NCBI RefSeq assembly: GCF_028416635.1
Contig: NZ_CP114013.1
Location: 3,410,001-3,474,000, forward strand
DNA: 64,000 bases
Source: Baekduia alba
GTDB lineage: Bacteria; Actinomycetota; Thermoleophilia; Solirubrobacterales; Solirubrobacteraceae
Reading direction: 5' to 3'
Position numbers and translations under genes: made by a program. Each line of letters starts with the position of its first letter. Positions within the stretch are counted from its first letter, which is position 1. Of the stretch, positions 46,036 to 55,486 are shown piece after piece. The notes under the pieces are model-generated. The model ran no database searches, was not told the origin of the DNA, and saw only the letters and a program-made list of their open reading frames with translations.

Positions 46036-47538
46036 ATGGCAACGACGGCGGGGAGGGGCGGCAGCCACCCGAAGAGTGGCCCGGGGACCGACTACGGCGG
46101 GATCTTCGCCCGCAAACGCGGCAAGCACCTCAAGCGCGAGGCCGACGACTCGTCCGGCCTGCGGCGCGCCGTCGGCGCCCTGGACCTCATGGCGCTGGGC
46201 ATCGGCGGCACGATCGGCACCGGCATCTTCGTGATCATCGGCGAGGCGATCGGCCAGTCCGGGCCGGCGATCGTCCTCAGCTTCGCGCTGGCCGGCATCA
46301 CCTGCATCTTCTCCGCGCTCTCCTACTCCGAGCTGGCGGCGGCGATCCCGATCTCCGGCTCGGCCTACACCTACAGCTACGCCACGCTCGGCGAGCTCGT
46401 GGCGTGGATCATCGGCTGGGACCTCATCATCGAGTACGGGTTCTCGGTCTCGACGATCGCCGTCGGTTGGGGCGGCTACCTGAAGGACCTGCTCGACAGC
46501 CTCTTCGGCCTCTCGCTGCCCACCTCGATCACCGCTCCGCCGGGCGAGGGCGGCACGGTCAACCTCTTCGCCGCCGGCCTGGTCATCGCCGTGATGTTCC
46601 TGCTCATGGCGGGCGTGCGCGAGAGCGCGCGCGCCAACACCATGCTCGTGCTGACGAAGCTCCTGATCCTGGTGTTCTTCGTCGTCGTCGGCTTCACCCA
46701 CTTCACCGGCAGCCACTTCGACGACTTCGCGCCGCACGGCACGAGCGGCACGGTCGACGCGGCGGCGCTGATCTTCTTCGCCTACATCGGCTTCGACGCG
46801 GTCTCGACGACCGGCGAGGAGGCCAAGAAGCCGCAACGCGACCTGCCGATCGGCATCATCGGGTCGCTGGCGATCGTGACGGTCGTCTACATCCTGGTCG
46901 CGGTCGCGGCGATCGGCCTCGTGCCGTCCAAGACGCTCGCGGGCGCCGACGCGCCGCTGACCGAGGCGATCCGCCAGGGCGCCGGGCTCGGCAGCTGGGC
47001 GGGCGACATCATGTCCTTCGGCGCGCTGGTGGCGATCACGAGCGTCGTCCTGACGATCTTCTTCGGCCAGACGCGGATCTTCTTCTCGATGTGCCGCGAC
47101 GGGCTCGTCCCGTTCGGCAAGGCGCTCAGCAAGCTCTCGCCGCGCAAGGTGCCCGTCCGGATCATCACGCTCTTCGGGATCCTGATCGCGATCATGGCCG
47201 CGCTGATCCCGCTCAGCGAGTTGGCCGAGCTGGTCAACATCGGGACGCTCTTCGCCTTCCTGCTGGTCAACATCGGCGTGATCGTCCTGCGCCGCACCGA
47301 GCCGGACATGGAGCGCCCGTTCCGCGTTCCGCTCGTGCCGCTGTTCCCGCTGATCGGCGCGGCGCTGTGCATCTACCTGATGACCAAGCTGCAGGGGACG
47401 ACCTGGTGGCGCTTCGGGATCTGGCTGGCGCTCGGCCTGCTGATCTACGCGTTCTACGGCCGGTTGCACTCGCGCGTCCAGCGCGACGGCCAGGACGGCG
47501 AGAGCGGCACGCCGGTCACGAGCGGCGCCGGGGGCTAG
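46036..47538 (+). CDS. APC family amino acid permease (cationic amino acid transporter type)
   Basis: 500 residues with about 12 membrane helices. The APC substrate-site motif [17 protein letters not shown] is in helix 1, [25 protein letters not shown] in helix 3, and [25 protein letters not shown] in the middle, typical of CAT-like permeases. A basic N-terminal tail ([12 protein letters not shown]) precedes helix 1. It imports amino acids by proton symport or exchange. It is divergent from uvrB; its TAG stop shares CTAG with the convergent peptidase gene. Confidence 0.92.
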   Translation: MATTAGRGGSHPKSGPGTDYGGIFARKRGKHLKREADDSSGLRRAVGALDLMALGIGGTIGTGIFVIIGEAIGQSGPAIVLSFALAGITCIFSALSYSELAAAIPISGSAYTYSYATLGELVAWIIGWDLIIEYGFSVSTIAVGWGGYLKDLLDSLFGLSLPTSITAPPGEGGTVNLFAAGLVIAVMFLLMAGVRESARANTMLVLTKLLILVFFVVVGFTHFTGSHFDDFAPHGTSGTVDAAALIFFAYIGFDAVSTTGEEAKKPQRDLPIGIIGSLAIVTVVYILVAVAAIGLVPSKTLAGADAPLTEAIRQGAGLGSWAGDIMSFGALVAITSVVLTIFFGQTRIFFSMCRDGLVPFGKALSKLSPRKVPVRIITLFGILIAIMAALIPLSELAELVNIGTLFAFLLVNIGVIVLRRTEPDMERPFRVPLVPLFPLIGAALCIYLMTKLQGTTWWRFGIWLALGLLIYAFYGRLHSRVQRDGQDGESGTPVTSGAGG

Positions 47539-48203
47539 GCGGACAACTCGGTGACGCGGCGCACCGGCGCGTGGCCGGTGACGTGCCACGCCGCGCCCGG
47601 GCCGATCACGCGACCGTCGACGAGCAGCGCGCCCTCGTCCAGCGCCCAGCCCTCGACCACCAGACCGGCCTCGACCGCGTGGACGAGCCGGCCGAGCGTG
47701 CCCCACTGGGCGGCGTGGACGTCGACCGCGAAGTCGACGAGCCCGAGCCCCGGGACCACCGTCACGGGATCGAGGTCCTCACCGGCCTCGTCCGGGCAGA
47801 CGGCGCCACCCTGCGCGTCCTGCCAGCCGCCGACGATCGCGCGATCCGCCGCCACCGCGGCGCCCGCCGAGAACCCCGCGTAGACGACGCCCGCCGGCAG
47901 CGCCCAGCCGGCCAGCAGCTCGGCGTACAGCGGCGTGAGCCCGGCCACGACGTAGACGCCGGCCACGCCGGCGACGTCGTCGCCGGCGATCGGCCGGTCC
48001 GCCGCGAGCACCACCGGCCGGACCTCGGCCGCCCCGTCCAGCGCCGCGGTCCAGCGCTCGACGTCCACGCCGCCGCCCTCGTCGACCATCACGAGCGCGA
48101 TCGGCCCGCCGCCGCACGCGGCCACGAACGGGCGATGGGTCGGGAGCACCTGCTCGGGCTCCCGACCGCCGCCGATGAGGAACGGGCCGCCGGAGGAAGG
48201 CAT
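47535..48203 (-). CDS. Peptidase S51-like protein (dipeptidase E/cyanophycinase family)
   Basis: 222 residues. It has the class I glutamine-amidotransferase-like fold with nucleophile elbow [11 protein letters not shown] (S112) in place of Cys, as in dipeptidase E and cyanophycinase. A further conserved feature is the N-terminal FLIGGGREP. It is expected to cut Asp-X dipeptides or similar. The ATG at 48203 stands at the broken end of an EamA pseudogene frame, so both genes may once have been transcribed together. Confidence 0.82.
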   Translation of the reverse strand: MPSSGGPFLIGGGREPEQVLPTHRPFVAACGGGPIALVMVDEGGGVDVERWTAALDGAAEVRPVVLAADRPIAGDDVAGVAGVYVVAGLTPLYAELLAGWALPAGVVYAGFSAGAAVAADRAIVGGWQDAQGGAVCPDEAGEDLDPVTVVPGLGLVDFAVDVHAAQWGTLGRLVHAVEAGLVVEGWALDEGALLVDGRVIGPGAAWHVTGHAPVRRVTELSA

Positions 48204-48646
48204 GGCCCGTGCTTCTACCAGGCCCAGGTCGCCGCCGACGACCACCAGCGCGACGCCGGCGAAGGCGCCGCCACGAAGCCGAGCAGGCGCGACGACGGCC
48301 GCTCGCCGGTCATGCGCCAGCGCATCAGGACCGTCAGCGCCGGCAGCGTCGCGGCGATGACCGACGCGTGCTGCGGCGTGGTGTGGCGCAGGCCGACGTA
48401 GGACAGCAGGTTGAAGCCGGCGAAGCCGAGCGTGCCGAACAGCCAGGCGCGGCGGAACCGGCCGTCCTAGCGCACGGCGCCGCGCCCTTCGACGGCGGCC
48501 AGCAGCGTCAGGAAGATCAGCGTCGCGATGCCGTAGCGGATCGCGGTGATGTGAGCGGCGTCGACGTGGTCCATGGCCACGTCGGCGATCGGGAACATGC
48601 CGCCCCAGCAGAGGACGGCGATCAGCGACGGGAAGTGCGGAGGCAT
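48204..48646 (-). pseudogene. EamA/DMT transporter, N-terminal half, with stop codon and frameshift
   Basis: The frame starts MPPHFPSLIAVLCWGGMFPIADVAM, a clear first helix of EamA transporters. An in-frame TAG interrupts it at 48467-48469; the same frame resumes FRRAWLFGTLGFAGFNLLSYVGLRHTTPQ... LLGFVA, then one base is out of step (about 48270) before FAGVALVVVGGDLGLVEARA. The second EamA half is missing: the text runs straight into the S51 peptidase ATG. At least three lesions make it non-functional. Its presumed repressor and both operators are still intact. Confidence 0.8.
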
Positions 48647-48670
48647 TGGGGAGAGGTGCTCCCCGGGGAA

Positions 48671-48676
48671 AGGGTA
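48671..48676 (-). promoter_or_regulatory. -10 box of the EamA pseudogene
   Basis: TACCCT on the minus strand, next to operator 1 (48678-48693). A GGGGAG lies between it and the ATG at 48646, so the dead gene had a short leader. Confidence 0.35.
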
Positions 48677-48677
48677 G

Positions 48678-48693
48678 TTCGATGGATGTCGAA
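48678..48693. promoter_or_regulatory. ArsR operator 1
   Basis: TTCGA-N6-TCGAA inverted repeat, 31 bp centre to centre from operator 2, placed beside the -10 of the EamA pseudogene. Confidence 0.6.
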
Positions 48694-48706
48694 ACATCGT
48701 AGCAAA

Positions 48707-48726
48707 GGTTCGACGGATATCGAACC
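48707..48726. promoter_or_regulatory. ArsR operator 2
   Basis: GGTTCGA-N6-TCGAACC, a perfect 7-bp inverted repeat. It ends 6 bp before the TACCCT -10 of arsR, so the regulator probably represses itself and the divergent gene. Confidence 0.65.
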
Positions 48727-48732
48727 ACGCGC

Positions 48733-48738
48733 TACCCT
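48733..48738 (+). promoter_or_regulatory. -10 box (leaderless) for arsR
   Basis: TACCCT, 7 nt before the GTG at 48746. Confidence 0.5.
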
Positions 48739-48745
48739 ATGTCCC

Positions 48746-49054
48746 GTGGACCTGCATCAGCCCGACACCTCGGCCCTCGACCTGACCACCGTGCTCCAGG
48801 CGCTGGGCGACCCCGTGCGGCTGAAGATCGTGCGCGCGCTGGACGCCGCCGGCGAGCAGGCCTGCGGCTCGATGGAGCTCGGGGTCAGCAAATCCACCCG
48901 CTCCCACCACTTCAAGACCCTGCGCGAGGCGGGCGTCACCTTCACCCGCATCGAAGGCACGCACCGCCACGTCTCCCTGCGCCGCGACGACCTCGAGGCG
49001 CGCTTCCCCGGCCTGCTCGACGCCGTCCTGCAGACGGCGCCGATCGCGGTCTAG
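48746..49054 (+). CDS. ArsR/HTH-type transcriptional regulator
   Basis: 102 residues, winged helix: LTTVLQALGDPVRLKIVRALDAAGEQACGSMELGVSKSTRSHHFKTLREAGVTFTRIEG. The gene starts at GTG (48746) with a TACCCT box 7 nt upstream; the ATG at 48739 is in another frame. Two inverted repeats sharing the TTCGA/TCGAA core lie between it and the divergent EamA pseudogene. It is the type that often controls a small exporter, so it may now regulate only itself. Confidence 0.88.
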   Translation: MDLHQPDTSALDLTTVLQALGDPVRLKIVRALDAAGEQACGSMELGVSKSTRSHHFKTLREAGVTFTRIEGTHRHVSLRRDDLEARFPGLLDAVLQTAPIAV

Positions 49055-49060
49055 CCGGAC

Positions 49061-50629
49061 CTAGCCGGTCTGGACCGGCGACTGCTCGGACTGGCGGAGG
49101 ACGCCCCAGAGCGCGGTCGTCGGATCGAGGAAGTTCGGCGGCTCGCGGTAGCGCAGCCGCTTGTCATAGTTGTAGTCCTTCGTGTACCCGTTGCCGCCGC
49201 TGGTGCCGACCGCGCCACGCCAGTACTGCGTGATCGCACCCTTCACCGTCAGGTTCCCGAGGCCGCTACCGCAATCCCAGTTGTCGGTGATGAACGAACC
49301 CTGCGTGGCGAGGATGGCCGCGTCGATCTCGTTGACCTGCGAGCCCCCGTTGTTGCTGCAGCCGCCCTGGTTCGACGAGCGGTTGGACGGCGTGACCGGG
49401 TGGTAGACGCGCACGAACTGGTTGGCCACCAGACCCATCATCGCGCTGGTGTTCGCCCACTTGAGGTCGTCGGTGACGATGACATCGTCCTCGGACCCGA
49501 TCGTGACGTTCGTCCCGTAGTTGCCCGACACCGCGACGTCGCCGCAGTTGGACGAGTTGCTGTAGTTCTGCAGGTAGTCGTAGGCATCGGGGCAGGTGCC
49601 GTTGTTGGCGACCCAGATCACCGTGTTGGCGCCCAGGGTGTACGTGGTCGTGGCCCCCGTGCAGTTGACCGTCCCGCCAACCCCCCAAGTGGTCTGGTTG
49701 GGGTAGACGGTGAGCGTGGCGCCGCTGAACTTCAGGCAGGTGTTGCCCTTGAACTTGTAGGTCGCCTGGCTGGCGAGCTGGAGGTTGTTCTTCGGGAGCT
49801 CGAGCGACTTGGCCGGCGCGACCAGCGTGCCGGTCGGCGTCACCGAGCCGCTGCAGCCCTGCTTGTACCAGCTGCTCGCGTTCGGGGCCTTGACGATCTC
49901 GACCTTGTCCGCCGCCGAGGAGCCGAACTGCGGGTTGCCGCACACGAGCACCGACGAGTCCTCGGTGTGGAACGGGCCCGCGATGACGTCGGTGTCGCGG
50001 AACGTGATGTCGGTGCAGCCCGACGGCCGCGTCAGGCGGGTCTGGTCGCAGTTGTCCTGCGCCCACTGGACGTTCGTCGCGTTGCCGTAGCTGGGCGGCG
50101 GGGCCGTCTCGCGCTTGGTGTAGTAGATGTAGTCGATGAAGCCCGCGCGGCGGAACTTCGCGACGATCTGGCGGAGCTTGCCATTGAAGCGTCCGGTCGA
50201 CCGGACGGTGAGGACGCCGTCGGTGAGCAGGTGCGAGCCGGGGTCGGCCTGGCAGGTCGCGTTGTCGGTCGTGTCGCCGACGAGCTCGACCGCGAACGCC
50301 TCGTCCGAGCCCGGCACGTTGCGCCAGCCCGTCGTCGCCGTGGTGGCCGGCCGGCCACCCTTGAGGAAGATCCCGTTGGTGGCGTCCGCGCACTTGGTCC
50401 AGTAGTTGGTGTCCCGCTGGACCTGGAACTGGTACCACTGCACGCCAGCCTCGGCCGCCTCGTACGCGCGCTTGCTGTCGCTGTCCTTGGTCGTGCCGGG
50501 CAGCGCGTTGTTCGCGGCGGCCCAGGCGCTGACGGCGAAGAGGCTGAGCACCATCATCGTGATGGTTACGGCGACCAGGGTGAAGCCTTCCTGGTCGCTG
50601 ACGAAGCGGCGGCAGCGGTTCATGGGCAT
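49061..50629 (-). CDS. PilX-like large prepilin with beta-rich ectodomain
   Basis: 522 residues. The prepilin N-terminus reads QEGFTLVAVTITMMVLSLFAVSAWAA: Gly-1, Phe+1, but Ala instead of Glu at +5, as in GspK/PilX-type tip pseudopilins. The rest is an exported Cys-, Asn- and Thr-rich domain with repeated beta strands (VIAGPFHTEDSSVLVCGN, TYKFKGNTCLKF, GNYGTNVTIGSEDDVIVTDDL) that could be a right-handed beta helix. It is the last gene of three pilin genes. The start may be the first ATG (50629) or the second (50623), which gives a 4-nt overlap. Confidence 0.78.
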   Translation of the reverse strand: MPMNRCRRFVSDQEGFTLVAVTITMMVLSLFAVSAWAAANNALPGTTKDSDSKRAYEAAEAGVQWYQFQVQRDTNYWTKCADATNGIFLKGGRPATTATTGWRNVPGSDEAFAVELVGDTTDNATCQADPGSHLLTDGVLTVRSTGRFNGKLRQIVAKFRRAGFIDYIYYTKRETAPPPSYGNATNVQWAQDNCDQTRLTRPSGCTDITFRDTDVIAGPFHTEDSSVLVCGNPQFGSSAADKVEIVKAPNASSWYKQGCSGSVTPTGTLVAPAKSLELPKNNLQLASQATYKFKGNTCLKFSGATLTVYPNQTTWGVGGTVNCTGATTTYTLGANTVIWVANNGTCPDAYDYLQNYSNSSNCGDVAVSGNYGTNVTIGSEDDVIVTDDLKWANTSAMMGLVANQFVRVYHPVTPSNRSSNQGGCSNNGGSQVNEIDAAILATQGSFITDNWDCGSGLGNLTVKGAITQYWRGAVGTSGGNGYTKDYNYDKRLRYREPPNFLDPTTALWGVLRQSEQSPVQTG

Positions 50630-51366
50630 GCGGTGGGTGCGGTTGGGTCGGCGTCGAAGGTCGAGAGCGTTCCGCTCCCGCTCACGACCGCGCGGCTGTT
50701 GTCATCGACGTGGCTCGTCGACGAGATGGTGGTGAACTCGACGCCGACCTTGACGACGGTCGGCGCGACGGACGTGCTCAGTGGCGTGCCCGCCGGGTTG
50801 GTCGAGACACCGCCGACCTGCGCCGGGTCGGTCGCGCTGGCGACGTACGGGTAGTAGGTGAAGACGGGCAGGTCGACGCCGGTATTCGGGTCCTTGGCCG
50901 GGATCACGTCGCTGACCAGCGTCGCGGTCGGACCGACCTGGGTCGTCCACCCATCCGCGGTCGAGTTGTAGGCGTAGGTGTCGACCGTGAACCGGCCCGG
51001 CGTGCTCCCGGACTTGGGCAAGAAGGTGATCTTGTACTTCTCGGGCGAGCCCGAGGCGCCGTCGAGATCGGCGTAGAACGTGACCGAGTTCTGATCGCTG
51101 TTGGCGAAGACCGGCGCCGTGGTGACGTCGGTGGTCTTGACGACCTGGGTGCACACCTGCGCGTCGAGCAGCCGGACGATGCGGTCCAGCGCATAGCGCG
51201 CCCGCTCCGTGTTGTCGACGCGGTTCTGGATCTTGGTGGTGGCCTTCGTCCCGTTGATGAAGACGCCCATCAACGCGGTCAGCACGACGCCGCCGATGGC
51301 CATCGCCGCGAGCAGCTCGATGAGCGTGAAGCCGTCGTCGCGGCGCAGGCGGTCGATCATCCGCAT
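50620..51366 (-). CDS. PilW-like minor prepilin
   Basis: 248 residues. A short basic leader ends DDGFTLIELLAAMAIGGVVLTALMGVF: cleavage after Gly, N-methylated Phe and Glu+5 are all present, as is the hydrophobic assembly helix. The C-terminal domain is beta-rich with few Cys (AQVCTQ, APTACP at the end). It belongs with the PilV- and PilX-like neighbours to a tip or priming complex of a type IV pilus or related system. The second ATG (51360) would overlap the previous stop as ATGA. Confidence 0.85.
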   Translation of the reverse strand: MRMIDRLRRDDGFTLIELLAAMAIGGVVLTALMGVFINGTKATTKIQNRVDNTERARYALDRIVRLLDAQVCTQVVKTTDVTTAPVFANSDQNSVTFYADLDGASGSPEKYKITFLPKSGSTPGRFTVDTYAYNSTADGWTTQVGPTATLVSDVIPAKDPNTGVDLPVFTYYPYVASATDPAQVGGVSTNPAGTPLSTSVAPTVVKVGVEFTTISSTSHVDDNSRAVVSGSGTLSTFDADPTAPTACP

Positions 51367-52811
51367 TGGTTCGCGCTCCCCGAGCCGGCGAGCGAGCCGT
51401 TGACCGTCGCCGCGTCGTTCGCCGGCGACGTCGCCTTCAGCGTGATCCCGCTCATGCTGGGCAGCGCGTGGTAGGCGCCGCTCGGCGGCGCCGAGGCGCT
51501 GCCGCTGTACTTCCAGTAGCGGTAGCCGCTGGTGCCCGGGGTCGCGGTCGTCTCCGCGCAGACCGAGTACAGGCCGTAGGGCATGTCGAACGCCACGTCG
51601 GTGGCGTTGGGGGCCACGCTGGTGATCGTGCCGCCGGGCGGCGTGCCGGGCAGCGACTCACAGGTCGCCGTCATGTACGTGTAGGTCGAGTCGTAGTACG
51701 GCGTGATGTACGCGCGCACCGCCTCGCTTCCGGAGGCGATGTTGCTGTCCGTCAGGTGCAGCGTGAGGCGCCGCAGGTAGGCGCGGCCGTCGGGGACCGT
51801 GGTGCCCGGCGTCGGGATGATGCTGCTGTTGGTCAGCGCCGTCGACGAGTTGCTCGCGTAGTTCGCCGGGTTGTTGCCCGCGCAGGAGCCCGCGTAGAAC
51901 GACCAGCCGGCGGCGAACGGGAACAGCTTGGCGGTGGTGAAGCTCGCGACGGGGCTGGCGCTGGTGGCCGGCGGCAGGGTCTTGGTCTGCGTGCTGATCG
52001 ACACCGAGGTCCACGTCGTGGGCGTCGTCCCGTCCTCGCGGTAGAAGGCGACCGGGCTGAAGATCGACGGCTGGTCGAAGGTCACCGACGCGGTCGAGAC
52101 GTCGCCGACGACCACGCTCGCCGTCGTGGCGCCCGGCGAGTTGCCGTCGGTGTCCATGAAGTTCCAGGGCGATCCGCCCTTGGTGACCGTCACCGGCCAC
52201 TGGCCGGCGTTGATCGCCGGGAAGAAGACGCAGCCGGCGGCGCTCGTCACGAGGCTCTGGCCTGCGGCGGTGACGGTCGCGCCGGCGACCGGCGCGGCGC
52301 CGCGATCCTGGACCTTGACCATCAGCGAGCCCGCGGTGCGGTTGGCCTCCTTGCCGCGCGGCGCCATGATCGAGTCGGCGACGACCGGCGCGGCGCCGTC
52401 CATGTTCGGCCAGCTGACCGAGGAGCGGATCCTCAGGTACTGCGACGTGCCGGCGGTGTCCGGGGTGGCGCAGCTCGTCTCCACGCCGGAGTCGGTGGCC
52501 CAGTTCGCGGTCGAGGTGACCGTGTACGGGACCTTGTCGACGCCGGTCTCCGTGCTCACCGACCGGTAGCTGGCGCTCGACGCGAGCGTGAACTTCAGCT
52601 GGCGCATCCGGTTGAGGTCCTCGTGCGCGATGTCCGACGCCACCGACTTGGACCGCACCTTCGCGGACGCCGCCGTGGAACGATCGATCACCGACAGCGT
52701 TGCCAGCGAGAGCGCGGTGAGCAGGACCATGCTCACCATCACCTCGATCATGCTGAAGCCCGCCTCGCCGGCGAGGCGGGCCCGCAGCCTGGTAGCAGGA
52801 AAGCCGCTCAT
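51357..52811 (-). CDS. PilV-like large minor prepilin
   Basis: 484 residues from the ATG at 52811, which has a GGGGGAG site 5 nt upstream. The prepilin signal is AGFSMIEVMVSMVLLTALSLATL (Glu+5 present). The long ectodomain includes a CarboxypepD-like beta module (about 180-240: VQDRGAAPVAGATVTAAGQ) and later Ser/Thr/Tyr-rich stretches. Typical minor pilins are 150-200 residues, so this one probably carries an adhesive or binding tip. First gene of the three-gene pilin operon; no pilus motor or peptidase gene is in the window. Confidence 0.85.
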   Translation of the reverse strand: MSGFPATRLRARLAGEAGFSMIEVMVSMVLLTALSLATLSVIDRSTAASAKVRSKSVASDIAHEDLNRMRQLKFTLASSASYRSVSTETGVDKVPYTVTSTANWATDSGVETSCATPDTAGTSQYLRIRSSVSWPNMDGAAPVVADSIMAPRGKEANRTAGSLMVKVQDRGAAPVAGATVTAAGQSLVTSAAGCVFFPAINAGQWPVTVTKGGSPWNFMDTDGNSPGATTASVVVGDVSTASVTFDQPSIFSPVAFYREDGTTPTTWTSVSISTQTKTLPPATSASPVASFTTAKLFPFAAGWSFYAGSCAGNNPANYASNSSTALTNSSIIPTPGTTVPDGRAYLRRLTLHLTDSNIASGSEAVRAYITPYYDSTYTYMTATCESLPGTPPGGTITSVAPNATDVAFDMPYGLYSVCAETTATPGTSGYRYWKYSGSASAPPSGAYHALPSMSGITLKATSPANDAATVNGSLAGSGSANQCG

Positions 52812-52978
52812 CTCCCCCGAAGCGTCGGCACGCGCCCGGCCCAGGTGTAGGGCAGGCGGACGAACGTCCAACGGTCCGCCACCGGACTCGAACCCTCGTC
52901 CAGAAGCCCTGGACAGGCGCGGCGCGGGTCGTCATCGGGGGTCGCGGACGGTTCGTACGCAACATGGGCAAAGCACGC

Positions 52979-52993
52979 TGCGCTTAATGCGCA
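52979..52993. promoter_or_regulatory. Inverted repeat upstream of the ROK regulator
   Basis: TGCGC-TTAAT-GCGCA, 54 bp before the ROK gene ATG, with a TTGACA (53008-53013, possible -35) just downstream. It may be a ROK operator, but the match to known sites is not established. Confidence 0.3.
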
Positions 52994-53046
52994 GTTCATT
53001 CGCTGTCTTGACAAACCTCGATTGCGCGTGAGAGGGTCGCGTCGAG

Positions 53047-54261
53047 ATGGGTCATGAAGGGTCCGGATCGCTCGAGTCCCTGCGCGAGCGGAACCGTCGG
53101 CGAGTGCTCAGCGCGCTCCGGGTCGCAGGGATCACCAGCCGCGCCGAGCTTGCTCGGCGCACGGGTCTGTCCCGTACCACCGTGTCTTCCTTGATCGCCG
53201 ACCTCGTCCGCGACGGCCTCGTCGCCGAGCGCGTGGACCACACCGCCGCCCCGGGCGCGCAGGGTGGTCGACCGCCCGTCCTCGTGTCGCTCGACCGCCG
53301 TGCCGGTGCCGCCGTCGGCGTCGACTTCGGCAAGAGCCACGTCACGGTGGCTGTGGCGGACCTCGGTCATACCGTCCTGTCCGAGGTCCGACGGGAGCTG
53401 CCCAGCGACCACCGCGCCGAGCAGGGCCTGGACGCCGCGAGCCAGCTCGTGGAGTCCGCGCTGCAGGAGGCGGGCATCGACCGCGGCTACGTCCTCGGCG
53501 TCGGGATGGGCCTGCCGGGCCCGGTCCACTCCGACACGGGCACGGTTGGCTCCACGTCGATCCTCCCCGGCTGGGTCGGGATCACGGCCGCGCGCGCGAT
53601 GAGCGACCGCCTCTCGCTCCCCGTGCGCGTCGACAACGACGCCAACCTCGGCGCGCTCGCCGAGCACGTCTGGGGCGCCGGCGAGGGCGTCGAGGACATG
53701 ATCTACCTCAAGCTCGCGACCGGCATCGGCGCGGGCCTGGTCCTCAACGGCAGGCTGTACGTCGGCGTCGGCGGCACCGCCGGTGAGATCGGCCACACGA
53801 TCATCGACGAGCACGGCCCCGTGTGCCGCTGCGCCAACCGCGGCTGCCTCGAGACGCTCGCGTCGGGCGCCGCGACCGTCGACCTGCTCCGCCCCACGCT
53901 CGGCGACGACCTCACGCTCAGCCGCGTCGTCGAGCTCACGCTCGAGGGCCACCCGGCCGCCACGCGCGTCGTCGCCGACGCCGGCCGCCACATCGGCCGC
54001 GCGGTCGCCAACCTCGTCAACCTGCTCAACCCCAGCCGGATCGTCGTCGGCGGCGAGATGGCCGCGTGCGGCGATGTCCTGCTCGACCCGCTGCGCGCCG
54101 AGTGCCAGCGCCACGCGATCTCCAGCGCCGGCGACGACGTCGAGGTCCACCACGGGCCGCTCGGCGATCGCGCCCAGGTCCTCGGCGCCCTGGCCCTGGT
54201 GCTGCAGGACGCCGAGACGTTCTCCACGCCCGTCGACCACCTCGCGGAGGCCCAGGCGTGA
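53047..54261 (+). CDS. ROK family transcriptional regulator
   Basis: 404 residues. An N-terminal winged helix (about 14-72: NRRRVLSALRVAGITSRAELARRTGLSRTTVSSLIADLV) is followed by the sugar-kinase-like ROK domain: VGVDFGKSHVTVAVADL, GVGMGLPGPV, VDNDANLGALAEHVWG and the zinc site VCRCANRGCLE. It likely senses a sugar or sugar phosphate and controls the adjoining xyl-type ABC genes, whose first gene starts 57 bp downstream. Confidence 0.93.
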   Translation: MGHEGSGSLESLRERNRRRVLSALRVAGITSRAELARRTGLSRTTVSSLIADLVRDGLVAERVDHTAAPGAQGGRPPVLVSLDRRAGAAVGVDFGKSHVTVAVADLGHTVLSEVRRELPSDHRAEQGLDAASQLVESALQEAGIDRGYVLGVGMGLPGPVHSDTGTVGSTSILPGWVGITAARAMSDRLSLPVRVDNDANLGALAEHVWGAGEGVEDMIYLKLATGIGAGLVLNGRLYVGVGGTAGEIGHTIIDEHGPVCRCANRGCLETLASGAATVDLLRPTLGDDLTLSRVVELTLEGHPAATRVVADAGRHIGRAVANLVNLLNPSRIVVGGEMAACGDVLLDPLRAECQRHAISSAGDDVEVHHGPLGDRAQVLGALALVLQDAETFSTPVDHLAEAQA

Positions 54262-54318
54262 ACACCCCAACTTCCCTCAATCCCTGTCCCCTGCACCTCG
54301 AGGAGGAGCGTGCTTTCC

Positions 54319-55455
54319 ATGCGTAGTACGAAGTGGGTCTCGGTCGTCGCGGCCGCAGCCCTCACGTTCGGCGTCGCCGCCTGTGGCAGCGACGACAACG
54401 ACAACAGCAGCTCGAGCACCGGCTCGAGCGGCGGCGCCAGCACGGCCGCCAAGAGCGGCGGGAGCGCGAAGAAGATCGCGCTGCTGCTGCCGGAGTCCAA
54501 GACGGCTCGGTACGAGTCCCAGGACCGTCCGAACTTCGTGAACAAGATGAAGGCGCTCTGCCCCGACTGCCAGATCATCTACTCCAACGCCGACCAGGAC
54601 GCCGCCAAGCAGCAGCAGCAGGCTGAAGCGGCGCTGACCCAGGGCGCCAACGTCCTGGTGCTCGACCCGGTGGACTCCGCTTCGGCGGCGGCCATCGTGA
54701 CCCGCGCGTCGCAGTCGAAGGTCCCGGTCATCTCGTATGACCGCCTGATCCTCAACTCGAAGCCGGACTACTACATCTCGTTCGACAACGTGCAGGTCGG
54801 CAAGCTGCAGGGCACGAGCCTGGTCGACAAGCTCAAGAAGGACGGCAAGAAGGGCTCGATCGTCATGATCAACGGGGCCCCGACCGACAACAACGCCAAG
54901 CTGTTCAAGCAGGGCGCGCACTCGGTCATCGACTCCAGCGGCTTCAAGGTCGCCAAGGAGTACGACACGCCGGACTGGTCGCCCGACAAGGCGCAGTCCG
55001 AGATGGAGCAGGCGATCACGGCGCTCGGCAAGAACGGCTTCGTGGGCGTCTACTCGGCCAACGACGGCAACGCCGGCGGCATCATCGCCGCGATGAAGTC
55101 CAACGGCGTCGACGCCAAGAAGATCCCGATCACGGGTCAGGACGCCGAGCTGGCCGGCGTGCAGCGCATCGTCGCCGGCACGCAGTACATGACGGTCTAC
55201 AAGGCCATCAAGGCCGAGGCCGAGGCTGCCGCTCAGCTCGCCTACGACGTGTCGCAGGGCAAGACGCCCGACGCGGCCACGGTCAACGGCAAGACGAACA
55301 ACGGCCAGGCCGACATCCCGTCGGTGCTGCTCAAGCCGGTCGCCGTCACGGTGGACAACATCAACGACACGATCATCAAGGACGGTTTCTGGAAGGCCTC
55401 TGAGATCTGCACGTCGCAGTACGCTGCGGCTTGCAAGTCTGCCGGGATCCAGTAA
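54319..55455 (+). CDS. xylF: Sugar ABC transporter substrate-binding lipoprotein (XylF-like)
   Basis: 378 residues. Lipobox AAC (Cys22) after a 21-residue signal, then a Ser/Asn-rich linker and a two-lobe binding protein: LPESKTARYESQDRPNFV, VISYDRLI, DYYISFDNVQVGKLQ, PTDNNAKLFKQGAHSVI, ITGQDAELAGVQRIVAGTQYMTVYK, TIIKDGFWKAS. The order and these motifs closely follow D-xylose-binding XylF. An AGGAGGAG stands 10 nt before the ATG at 54319; an upstream GTG is too close to it. Confidence 0.88.
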   Translation: MRSTKWVSVVAAAALTFGVAACGSDDNDNSSSSTGSSGGASTAAKSGGSAKKIALLLPESKTARYESQDRPNFVNKMKALCPDCQIIYSNADQDAAKQQQQAEAALTQGANVLVLDPVDSASAAAIVTRASQSKVPVISYDRLILNSKPDYYISFDNVQVGKLQGTSLVDKLKKDGKKGSIVMINGAPTDNNAKLFKQGAHSVIDSSGFKVAKEYDTPDWSPDKAQSEMEQAITALGKNGFVGVYSANDGNAGGIIAAMKSNGVDAKKIPITGQDAELAGVQRIVAGTQYMTVYKAIKAEAEAAAQLAYDVSQGKTPDAATVNGKTNNGQADIPSVLLKPVAVTVDNINDTIIKDGFWKASEICTSQYAAACKSAGIQ

Positions 55456-55486
55456 CCACCTGACGTCCTGAAAGGGAGAGTCCGAG

